From an uncultured Eubacteriales bacterium (GTDB taxonomy: Bacteria > Bacillota > Clostridia > Christensenellales > Aristaeellaceae): a stretch of 13,203 nt of DNA. The notes under the pieces were generated by a model. It searched no databases. It worked only from the letters and a program-made list of their open reading frames with translations, and had not been told where the DNA came from. Below, piece by piece: positions 1-6,506 of this stretch. The stretch's first letter is position 1. Each line of letters starts with the position of its first letter. The DNA is taken from the NCBI GenBank assembly GCA_900548125.1, contig URJN01000028.1, forward strand, positions 1 through 13,203, in the 5' to 3' direction. The position numbers were made by a program, and so were the translations under genes.

Positions 1-632
1 TAGCGGTGGATGACCTGATCGGAGGTCTGGCCGAAGATATAGATGTTCTCCTCGCCCACCTGCTGGCTGATCTCCACGTTGGCACCGTCCATGGTGCCCA
101 GCGTCAGCGCGCCGTTCAGCATAAACTTCATGTTGCCGGTGCCGGAGGCTTCCTTGGAGGCAAGGCTGATCTGCTCAGACAGGTCGCAGGCCGGGATCAG
201 CTTTTCGGCGGCGGTGACGTTGTAGTTTTCCACGAACACCACCTGCAGCCACTTGGACACCTCCGGGTCTGCGGCAATGACCTTGGAGAGGGTCAGCAGC
301 GCATGGATGATGTCTTTGGCAATGGTGTAGGCGGGAGCGGCTTTCGCGCCGAAGATACTCACCATCGGAGCAGCGGGCAGGTGCCCTGCCTTGATCTCGT
401 AGTACTGGTGGATGAGGTACAACAGGTTGAGCTGCTGGCGCTTATACTCGTGCAGGCGCTTGGACTGGATATCGAACACTGCATCGGTGTTCACGCGCAC
501 CTTCTGGGTGTGCAGCAGCCAATCGGCAAGCGCTTCCTTGTTGGCCTTTTTCACGGTGGTCAGCTCGCTGAGCACCGCATCGTCATCGACAAGCATCCGA
601 CCGTCAGGCAGTGCTTCGTTCAGGTAGCTCGT
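1..632 (-). pseudogene. glgP: Glycogen/alpha-glucan phosphorylase, C-terminal part only (5'-truncated; 3' end outside the window)
   Basis: Glycogen phosphorylases (GT35) release glucose-1-phosphate from alpha-1,4-glucans using pyridoxal phosphate in the cytoplasm. The frame shows hallmark segments in the right order: KRLHEYKRQQLN, SIFGAKAAPAYTIAK, VVFVENYNVTAAEKLIPACD, SEQISLASKEASGTGNMKFM and NGALTLGTMDGANVEI, then GEENIYIFG near the left edge. The Lys in GTGNMK (codon at 126-128) is the PLP-binding lysine of the family. A full enzyme has about 750-850 residues. Here the roughly 500 residues before KRLHEYKR are missing, because the in-frame TAA of nfnB (651-653) sits directly upstream. Recognisable homology starts around 630-590; the frame stays open to 650. 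No ribosome site or convincing start is visible (the first ATG is at 594-596). The C-terminus runs off the window. It may be a remnant of a rearrangement or a chimeric contig junction. The family is certain; its status as a real truncated locus is not. Confidence 0.85.
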
Positions 633-650
633 TTTTCTGTGAGAATGGCG

Positions 651-2054
651 TTATGCGTTCTTGCTCTTGATATACTCGTCGATGGCTTTCGCGGCGTGCT
701 TGCCCGCGCCCATCGCAAGAATCACCGTCGCCGCGCCGGTCACGGCGTCGCCGCCGGCATATACGCCCTCGCGGCTGGTCAGACCGTCATCGCCGTTGGT
801 GATGATGCAGCCGTGCTTATTGGTTTCAAGCCCCGGCGTCGTATGGCGAATCAGCGGGTTCGGGCTGGTGCCGATGGACATAATCATCGTGTCCACCTCC
901 AGCACGAATTCGCTGCCCTTCTTCTCAATCGGGCGGCGGCGTCCGGAAGCATCCGGCTCACCCAGCTCCATCTCCACGCAGCGCATGCCGCAGACCTCGC
1001 CGTTTTCGTTGCCAAGCACTTCGACGGGGTTGGTCAGCGTCTTGAAGATGATGCCCTCCTCCTCGGCATGCTCGACCTCCTCCTTACGGGCAGGCAGCTC
1101 TTCCATGCCGCGGCGATAGACGATATAAACCTCTTTCGCGCCCAGACGCTTGGCGGAACGCGCCGCGTCCATCGCGACGTTGCCGCCGCCGACGACCGCA
1201 ACCTTGCCGCTGTGCTTAATCGGGGTCTTGCTGTCCGGCAGGTATGCCTTCATCAGGTTGATGCGGGTCAGATATTCGTTGGCGGAATATACGCCCTTGA
1301 GACTCTCGCCCGGAATGCCCATGAACCGCGGCAGACCCGCGCCGGAGGCGACATAAACCGCTTCAAAGCCCATCTCAAACAGCTCGTCGATGGTCAGCAC
1401 CTTGCCGATGACCATATTCGTTTCGATATCGACGCCCATCGCCTTCAAGCCGTCGATTTCCTTCTGAACGATTGCCTTCGGCAGACGGAACTCCGGAATG
1501 CCGTAGACCAAAACGCCGCCCGCCAGATGCAGGGCTTCATAAATGGTGACCTTATAGCCCAGCTTCGCCAAATCACCCGCGGCGGTCAGACCGGAGGGAC
1601 CCGCGCCGATTATCGCAACCTTATGTCCGTTGGGCTTCGGCGCGGCAGGCATATCCTGCACATGCTCACGATGCCAGTCCGCGACAAAACGCTCCAGACG
1701 CCCGATGCCGACCGGCTCGCCCTTGATGCCGCGGACGCACTTGCCCTCGCACTGGGTCTCCTGCGGGCAGACACGGCCGCAGACCGCCGGCAGAGCCGAG
1801 GACGCGGTCAGCACCTGATATGCGCCCTCCATGTCCTCATTGGCAACGCGCTCGATGAACGCGGGGATGTCAATCTGCACCGGACAAGCACTGCGGCAGG
1901 GCTTCTTCGGGCAGTTCAGGCAACGCTTCGCCTCGTTGACCGCCATTTCATAGGTATATCCAAGGGCAACCTCTTTAAAGTTCTTATTGCGAACGTTGGG
2001 CTCCTGAGAAGGCATCGGGCACTTCTTCGGATCCATATTGCGCGTAACGGTCAT
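651..2054 (-). CDS. nfnB: NfnB: NADPH-binding subunit of NADH-dependent reduced ferredoxin:NADP+ oxidoreductase (GltA/GltD-like)
   Basis: 467 residues, a normal length for NfnB and for glutamate-synthase small-subunit homologues. The N-terminal ferredoxin-like domain has two cysteine groups, C45/C48/C53/C57 and C92/C96/C102/C106, for two [4Fe-4S] clusters. Next come an FAD Rossmann motif GAGPSG (150-155), an NADPH Rossmann motif GGGNVAMDAAR (289-299) and the FAD-contacting GGDAVTG near 434. In characterised NfnAB this subunit holds the bifurcating FAD and the NADP(H) site, coupling reduced ferredoxin and NADH to NADP+ reduction. The start is well supported: AAGGAGG lies just upstream, inside the end of nfnA, with one nucleotide between the nfnA stop and this ATG, so translation is probably coupled. 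No glutamate synthase large subunit is nearby, and the NfnA partner precedes it. This makes NfnB more likely than GltD or a sulfide dehydrogenase (SudA), although SudAB are close homologues and cannot be fully excluded. Confidence 0.9.
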   Translation of the reverse strand: MTVTRNMDPKKCPMPSQEPNVRNKNFKEVALGYTYEMAVNEAKRCLNCPKKPCRSACPVQIDIPAFIERVANEDMEGAYQVLTASSALPAVCGRVCPQETQCEGKCVRGIKGEPVGIGRLERFVADWHREHVQDMPAAPKPNGHKVAIIGAGPSGLTAAGDLAKLGYKVTIYEALHLAGGVLVYGIPEFRLPKAIVQKEIDGLKAMGVDIETNMVIGKVLTIDELFEMGFEAVYVASGAGLPRFMGIPGESLKGVYSANEYLTRINLMKAYLPDSKTPIKHSGKVAVVGGGNVAMDAARSAKRLGAKEVYIVYRRGMEELPARKEEVEHAEEEGIIFKTLTNPVEVLGNENGEVCGMRCVEMELGEPDASGRRRPIEKKGSEFVLEVDTMIMSIGTSPNPLIRHTTPGLETNKHGCIITNGDDGLTSREGVYAGGDAVTGAATVILAMGAGKHAAKAIDEYIKSKNA

Positions 2055-2055
2055 C

Positions 2056-2898
2056 TTACTTGACCTCCTTGTTCATCAGGCTGCAGTGCGCCTCGCGGGC
2101 ATGCTGTTCAAAATCGCGGTACATCGTGCTGCGCTTCATCGCCTCGTCGAAATCGACCAGATGTCCGTCAAAATCCGGTCCATCGACGCAGGCAAACTTC
2201 GTCTCTCCGCCAACGGTCAAGCGGCAGCCGCCGCACATGCCCGTGCCGTCAATCATAATCGGGTTCATGGAAACAATCGTCTTGACGCCGTACTTTTTCG
2301 TAACGGCGCAGACGAATTTCATCATGACCAGCGGTCCGATGGCGATGACCTCATCGTATTCGTTGCCTTCCTGAATCAGACGCTCCAACGCCGCGGTAAC
2401 CAGACCCTTTTCGCCGCAGCTGCCGTCGTCGGTCATCATAACCATCTTGTCGGACGCGGCTTTAAACTCGTCCTCCAGAATGACCAAATCCTTGTTGCGG
2501 AAGCCGACGATGGCATGTACCTCGCATCCCTGCTCATGCAGCTTCTTGGTCACAGGCAGCGCGATGGCGCAGCCCACGCCGCCGCCGACAACCGCGACCT
2601 TTTTCAGCCCGTCGGTATGCGTCGCCACACCCAGCGGGCCGACGAAGTCATGCAGGCTCTGCCCTTCTTCCATCGTGTCCAGCTCCATCGTAGAGCCGCC
2701 GACAATCTGATAGATGATGGTCACAGTTCCGGCATCGCGGTCAAAATCAGCGATGGTCAGCGGGATGCGCTCGCTGTCCTCAAATGCGCGGAAAATAATA
2801 AATTGACCCGGCTCCGCCTTTTTCGCAACAAACGGCGCTTCAATCACCATTTTCGTGACGGTCGGGTTCAGGCGTTCTTTCTTGACGATTTTGAACAT
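2056..2898 (-). CDS. nfnA: NfnA: FAD/[2Fe-2S] NADH-binding subunit of NADH-dependent ferredoxin:NADP+ oxidoreductase
   Basis: 280 residues, of the ferredoxin-NADP reductase/PyrK-like family. The FAD-binding domain carries the RIPLTI motif (44-49). The nucleotide-binding domain carries VVGGGVGCAIALP (103-115), and a distal [2Fe-2S] motif lies at 217-237. That motif reads DGTGMCGGC followed by C237: an aspartate (D217) stands where PyrK has its first cysteine, with C222, C225 and C237 retained. One Asp plus three Cys ligation is known from structurally studied NfnA proteins, so this residue supports NfnA over PyrK. The subunit binds NADH and passes electrons to the bifurcating FAD of NfnB. AGGAGG precedes the ATG at good spacing. 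It is the first gene of a two-gene unit, separated from the alcohol dehydrogenase by a terminator, so it should have its own promoter in 2899-3015. Confidence 0.9.
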   Translation of the reverse strand: MFKIVKKERLNPTVTKMVIEAPFVAKKAEPGQFIIFRAFEDSERIPLTIADFDRDAGTVTIIYQIVGGSTMELDTMEEGQSLHDFVGPLGVATHTDGLKKVAVVGGGVGCAIALPVTKKLHEQGCEVHAIVGFRNKDLVILEDEFKAASDKMVMMTDDGSCGEKGLVTAALERLIQEGNEYDEVIAIGPLVMMKFVCAVTKKYGVKTIVSMNPIMIDGTGMCGGCRLTVGGETKFACVDGPDFDGHLVDFDEAMKRSTMYRDFEQHAREAHCSLMNKEVK

Positions 2899-3015
2899 GA
2901 CGTTTCCTCCTGAATCAAGCTTTAAGCGAGGTAACGCTCCAAATGCAGGGAACGTATCGAACCCATTTAATTCGACAGAAATTCACGCTGACCTGCAAAA
3001 CGAAGCCGTTTCCCT
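2899..3015 (-). other. nfnAB leader, no recognisable promoter or riboswitch
   Basis: Region between the adh terminator and nfnA. It ends with an AGGAGG ribosome site before nfnA. I could not find a -35/-10 pair close to consensus; the best candidate on the minus strand (TTGCAG, 17 nt, TCGAAT) is poor. The 9-mer CGTTCCCTG (minus strand) occurs at 2946-2954 and again at 3027-3035 inside the terminator stem; I attach no function to this. Confidence 0.4.
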
Positions 3016-3055
3016 CTAAATAAATTCAGGGAACGCCGCGCCCGACGTCCCCTGA
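3016..3055 (-). terminator. Intrinsic terminator of the alcohol dehydrogenase gene
   Basis: On the minus strand, 24 nt after the adh stop, positions 3055-3026 form a 12-bp stem (two G-U pairs) closed by a six-base loop GGGCGC. The outer arms are TCAGGG and CCCTGA. A T-rich tail, ATTTATTTAG, follows at 3025-3016. Position and structure fit a Rho-independent terminator separating adh from nfnAB. Confidence 0.75.
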
Positions 3056-3078
3056 CGGTCATTTCCCGGGGAGAATCC

Positions 3079-4296
3079 TTAGAAATCCACCTCGGTATCA
3101 TAGTAGCAGCACTTGAGCAGCTTCTCCATTTCCTCCTGGCTGGGCTGACGCGGGTTGGAGCCCGTGCAGGCGTCGCCGATGGCGTTTCTAGCAATTTCCG
3201 GCAGGCGCTCGAGGAAGACATTCTCCGGCACGAAGCCCTGCTCGCACGGATAGCTGTCCGCGCCATAGAACTTGATGCCATGCGGGATGTTCAGCTCATC
3301 GTTCATCTTGCGCAGATATTCGATCAGCAGCTTCACCTTCTCGTCGTCGTCCTTGCCGCCCAGATTCATGTAATCGGCAATGACGCCATAGCGCTTCTTG
3401 GCGGTCTCGTCCTTCGCGTTGAAGGCGATGACCTTCGGCAGATACATCGCGTTCGCCGCACCGTGGATGATGTGCGCACCATAGTCTGCGAACGCCGCAC
3501 CGGTTTTATGCGCCATGGAGTGAACAATGCCCAGCAGCGCGTTGGAGAACGCCATACCGGCAAGGCACTGTGCGTTGTGCATGCTGTCGCGCGCCGCCAT
3601 ATCGCCGTTATAGCTCGGCACAAGATCCTTCATAATCATCTCGATGGCATGAATAGCGAGTGGATCGGTAAAATCACAATTCGCAGTAGAAACATAGGCT
3701 TCGATGGCATGGGTCATTGCATCCATACCGGTATGGGCAACCAGCTTCTTGGGCATCGTTTCCGCCAAATCCGGATCGACAATGGCGACATCCGGCGTAA
3801 TCTCAAAGTCAGCAATCGGGTACTTGATGCCCTTGGAATAATCGGTGATGATGGAGAACGCCGTCACCTCCGTCGCCGTACCGGAGGTAGAAGAAATCGC
3901 GCAGAAGTGAGCCTTGCGGCGCAGCTTCGGCAGGCCGAACACCTTGCACATATCCTCAAACGTGCATTCCGGATACTCATACTTAATCCACATCGCCTTC
4001 GCCGCGTCAATCGGGGAACCGCCGCCCATCGCAATAATCCAATCCGGCTGGAATTTCTGCATCGCCGCCGCGCCCTTCATGACGGTTTCGACGGACGGAT
4101 CCGGTTCGATGCCCTCAAAAAGCTCGACTTCCATGCCGGCTTCCTTCAGGTACTGTTCCGCCTTATCCAGAAAACCAAAACGCTTCATGGAGCCGCCGCC
4201 CACGCATATCATCGCGCGCTTGCCTTCAAACGTCTTTAGTGCTTCCAAAGCACCCTTGCCATGATAAAGGTCGCGGGGAAGAGTAAAGCGAGCCAT
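3079..4296 (-). CDS. Iron-containing (type III) alcohol dehydrogenase
   Basis: 405 residues, a full-length Fe-ADH that resembles the ADH half of AdhE and butanol dehydrogenases. It probably reduces an aldehyde such as acetaldehyde or butyraldehyde with NAD(P)H in the cytoplasm, though substrate and cofactor cannot be fixed from sequence. The nucleotide-binding signature GGGSPID is at 91-97. Likely Fe2+ ligands, by alignment with the E. coli FucO pattern, are D192, H196, H259 (in HSMAH) and H278 (in HGAANA). The last spacing is five residues longer than in FucO. An ATG seven codons upstream (4317) lies outside the ribosome site; CAGGAGG sits 8-9 nt before the ATG at 4296, so translation should start there at MARFTLPRDLYHGKG. 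The gene is monocistronic: its own strong promoter is at 4423-4451, a terminator follows, and a perfect inverted repeat covers the predicted start of transcription, suggesting repressor control. Confidence 0.92.
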   Translation of the reverse strand: MARFTLPRDLYHGKGALEALKTFEGKRAMICVGGGSMKRFGFLDKAEQYLKEAGMEVELFEGIEPDPSVETVMKGAAAMQKFQPDWIIAMGGGSPIDAAKAMWIKYEYPECTFEDMCKVFGLPKLRRKAHFCAISSTSGTATEVTAFSIITDYSKGIKYPIADFEITPDVAIVDPDLAETMPKKLVAHTGMDAMTHAIEAYVSTANCDFTDPLAIHAIEMIMKDLVPSYNGDMAARDSMHNAQCLAGMAFSNALLGIVHSMAHKTGAAFADYGAHIIHGAANAMYLPKVIAFNAKDETAKKRYGVIADYMNLGGKDDDEKVKLLIEYLRKMNDELNIPHGIKFYGADSYPCEQGFVPENVFLERLPEIARNAIGDACTGSNPRQPSQEEMEKLLKCCYYDTEVDF

Positions 4297-4391
4297 ATTA
4301 TTTTCCTCCTGTTTCATGCGGGCTGACGTCCGCTTTCATTGTTTTTTCATACAGTCGGGCAAAGCCCTTTTCTTCATGCCGGCGCATTTTT

Positions 4392-4413
4392 GATTGACGT
4401 TTATTTGTCAATC
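4392..4413 (-). promoter_or_regulatory. Perfect inverted repeat at the adh transcription start (candidate operator)
   Basis: Seven-base arms GATTGAC and GTCAATC are separated by the AT-rich 8-mer AAATAAAC (minus strand). The repeat begins about 10 nt downstream of the -10 box, so it overlaps or directly follows the expected +1, a classic repressor position. Its inner 18 bp (4394-4411) begins TTG and ends CAA with an AT-rich centre, the outer frame of Rex (NADH/NAD+ sensor) operators. The inner bases ACA/CGT differ from the usual TGA/TCA or TTA/TAA. The identity of the binding factor is inference. Confidence 0.5.
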
Positions 4414-4422
4414 TCTGCCCGT

Positions 4423-4451
4423 ATTATACGCCTGACGTCTGACGATGTAAA
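4423..4451 (-). promoter_or_regulatory. Sigma-A type promoter of the alcohol dehydrogenase gene
   Basis: On the minus strand: -35 TTTACA (4451-4446, five of six consensus bases), a 17-nt spacer, then -10 TATAAT (4428-4423, perfect). Upstream of the -35 the DNA is rich in A-tracts (about 4452-4515), as in an UP element. The 5' leader to the ATG at 4296 would be about 120 nt. Confidence 0.8.
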
Positions 4452-4678
4452 GAGGAAAATTGTGATTTTTTTGTTTTTCAAAGCATGTTTATTGTATTTT
4501 TACGGCTTTATTGTTAAATATTCGTCTATTTTATCTTTTTCCATGCGTCTGTCGGTGTCTTTGCCGCCTGCAATACAATTTCGCGCCAAGCTCTCCCAGC
4601 CGATATCCGACTCGCCATCCCCCAGTCCGTCCCTCCGATTCATCCGTGATACCGACGGTATTCTCCCCGATGCGCAAA
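4452..4678. other. Intergenic region between hndD and adh, no gene seen
   Basis: Part of the 450-nt gap between hndD and adh. The half next to the adh promoter (4452-4545) is strikingly AT-rich compared with the coding DNA around it. The rest contains a small perfect palindrome, ATACCG-A-CGGTAT (4649-4661). Short open frames on both strands lack ribosome sites, and the minus-strand one starts inside the terminator hairpin, so I call no gene. A single TTGTTAA (4511-4517) resembles one half of a clostridial Rex site but has no partner half. Confidence 0.5.
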
Positions 4679-4708
4679 CGATGGGTCCCGCCGGAGCGAG
4701 ACCCATCG
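4679..4708 (-). terminator. Hairpin terminator after hndD
   Basis: 38 nt after the hndD stop, the minus strand folds into a 13-bp stem (CGATGGGTCTCGC paired with GCGGGACCCATCG, one G-U pair) closed by the stable tetraloop TCCG. The following T tract is short (TTTGC), so termination may be partial, or the hairpin may protect the mRNA 3' end. It marks the end of the hydrogenase operon. Confidence 0.65.
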
Positions 4709-4746
4709 CAAATCGTCTATACGGTTTTTGTTAAAATCGGTTTGCC

Positions 4747-6480
4747 TCAGCTGCGGTCGGTATACTCGGTATGCAGCAGCCTGTGCGCCAGATGGCTGTT
4801 CGGCTTGCCCAGGAATTCCTCGTAGAGCTTTTTAATATCCGGATTCTCGTGGGACTTGCGGATGACCTTGGACTCGTCCTCAGCATACAGCCCCGCCGCG
4901 CGCTTTTCGCGCGGATCGAGATCCATGCGCTTGTACGCCGAAACAATCGGCTGACCGCCGCCGTTGACGCAGCCGCCGGGGCACGCCATGACCTCCACGA
5001 ACGCATAGCTCGCGTCGCCCGCCTTGATGCGCTGAATCAGTTCCTTCGCCGCGCCGGTGCTGCTGGCGACAGCCACCTTCAGCTCCTTGCCGCCCAGCGT
5101 GAAGGTCGCTTCCTTGATACCCGCCAGTCCGCGAACCTCGTGATACTCCACGTTCTCCACGGAGCGTTTCTCCAATACATCAGCCGCCGTGCGCAGTGCC
5201 GCTTCCATTACGCCGCCGGTCGCGCCGAAGATAGGCGCCGCACCGGTGGACTGCGCCACCAGCTCGTCAAAGCATTCCTCGTCCGGCAGGCGCACAAAGT
5301 CAATGCGTGCGTCGTGAATCATGCGCGCAAGCTCGCGCGTGGTGAGGGAGATATCCACGGCGCGCAAGCCGTTGACCTCCATCTCCGGACGCTGTGCCTC
5401 GAATTTCTTGGAGGTACACGGCATCACCGCAACGACCACGATGCTCGACGGGTCGATGCCCGCTTTCTGAGCATAATAGGTCTTGATGATTGCGCCCTCC
5501 ATCTCCATCGGCGACTTACAGGTGGACATGTTGGGAATCATCTCCGGGAAATGATGCTCCAGATACTTGACCCATCCCGGCGAGCAGGAGGTGAACATCG
5601 GCAGCACGCCGCCGTTCTGGATGCGTCCCAGCAGCTCGGTCGCTTCCTCCATGATGGTCAAATCCGCGCCGAAATCGGTGTCAAACACTTTGTCAAAGCC
5701 CAGACGGTGCAGAGCCTGCGTCATCTTGCCGGTAACGCGGGTGCCGATGGGCAGACCGAATTCCTCGCCCAGAGCCACGCGGACAGCGGGAGCCGGCTGC
5801 ACGACGACGAACTTCGTCGGATCGGCGAGCGCGTCCCAAACCCTGTCCGTATCGTCGCGCTCGCGCAGTGCGCCGACCGGACAGGCATTGATGCACTGAC
5901 CGCAGAATATGCAGTCCGTTTCCAGCATGGTCTTTCCGAATGCCGGGGCAATTACGGTCTTAAAGCCGCGGTTCACCGCGCCGATGGCGCCAATCTTCTG
6001 CACATTGCGGCAGACGGCGACGCAGCGGCGGCACAGAATGCACTTATTCGGGTCGCGGACGATGGACGGGGAGAAGTTATCCAGCGGATAATGGATGTTC
6101 TCGCCCTCAAAGCGGTTCTCCTCTACGCCCAGCTCCTTCGCCAAATCCTGAAGCTCACAGTTCTGACTGCGCACGCAGGAGAGGCACTTGCGCTCGTGGT
6201 TGGAGAGGATCAGCTCCAGCACCGCCTTGCGCGCCTTGCGCACCTGCGGGGTGTTCGTCTTGACGACCATGCCCTCGGACACGGGCATCACGCATGCCGC
6301 CGCCAGCGAACGCGCGCCGACGTCTACCACGCACATGCGGCAGGCGCCGATCTCATTGATGTCCTTGAGCCAGCAGAGGGTAGGAATCTTGATACCGGCA
6401 GCATGCGCCGCCTTGAGAACGGTTGTGCCTTCCTCCACGGAAACCGGCACGCCGTCAATAGTCAAATGAACCATTGCCAT
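4747..6480 (-). CDS. hndD: Catalytic [FeFe] hydrogenase subunit of a bifurcating HndABCD/HydABC-type complex
   Basis: 577 residues. Domains in order: an N-terminal [2Fe-2S] NuoG-like domain (C36, C47, C50, C63); a His/Cys [4Fe-4S] site (H95, C99, C102, C108); a 2x[4Fe-4S] ferredoxin domain (C147/C150/C153/C157 and C190/C193/C196/C200); then the H-cluster domain. L1 is TSCSPGW (297-303), L2 MPCTSKKFE (353-361, C355) and L3 spans 496-511 with C500 and C504. Residue numbering matches Clostridium pasteurianum CpI closely, and the CpI proton-path residues C299, E279, E282, R286 and S319 are all present. The second L1 cysteine (CpI C300, a cubane ligand) is Ser300 here. The subunit makes or oxidises H2 at a cytoplasmic site. 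AAGGAG lies 12 nt before the ATG. It is the last gene of the operon, 26 nt after hndC, followed by a hairpin. Confidence 0.95.
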   Translation of the reverse strand: MAMVHLTIDGVPVSVEEGTTVLKAAHAAGIKIPTLCWLKDINEIGACRMCVVDVGARSLAAACVMPVSEGMVVKTNTPQVRKARKAVLELILSNHERKCLSCVRSQNCELQDLAKELGVEENRFEGENIHYPLDNFSPSIVRDPNKCILCRRCVAVCRNVQKIGAIGAVNRGFKTVIAPAFGKTMLETDCIFCGQCINACPVGALRERDDTDRVWDALADPTKFVVVQPAPAVRVALGEEFGLPIGTRVTGKMTQALHRLGFDKVFDTDFGADLTIMEEATELLGRIQNGGVLPMFTSCSPGWVKYLEHHFPEMIPNMSTCKSPMEMEGAIIKTYYAQKAGIDPSSIVVVAVMPCTSKKFEAQRPEMEVNGLRAVDISLTTRELARMIHDARIDFVRLPDEECFDELVAQSTGAAPIFGATGGVMEAALRTAADVLEKRSVENVEYHEVRGLAGIKEATFTLGGKELKVAVASSTGAAKELIQRIKAGDASYAFVEVMACPGGCVNGGGQPIVSAYKRMDLDPREKRAAGLYAEDESKVIRKSHENPDIKKLYEEFLGKPNSHLAHRLLHTEYTDRS

Positions 6481-6506
6481 GTTGCTTTTTCACTCCTTCG
6501 GCTTTA

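Noticed and set aside
651..2054. Glutamate synthase small subunit (GltD)
   Set aside because: No large subunit is nearby, and the adjacent NfnA partner points to the transhydrogenase.
2056..2898. Dihydroorotate dehydrogenase electron-transfer subunit (PyrK)
   Set aside because: The first cluster cysteine is Asp217 as in NfnA, the neighbour is NfnB, and no pyrimidine genes are near.
2946..3035. Repeated CGTTCCCTG (minus strand) near nfnA as a regulatory direct repeat
   Set aside because: One copy is part of the adh terminator stem, and two copies of a 9-mer in a small region are weak evidence.
4324..4438. Three TGACGT copies (4324, 4395, 4433) in the adh leader and promoter as a binding-site array
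   Set aside because: Spacing is irregular, one copy is within the inverted repeat and one in the promoter spacer; no known clostridial regulator matches.
4511..4517. TTGTTAA as a clostridial Rex operator
   Set aside because: Only one half-site is present; the matching half at the required spacing agrees at about three of seven bases.
4339..4734. 131-codon plus-strand and 68-codon minus-strand frames in the hndD-adh intergenic region
   Set aside because: Neither has a ribosome site; they run through the promoter, AT-rich tract and terminator hairpin, and the translations look like non-coding sequence.
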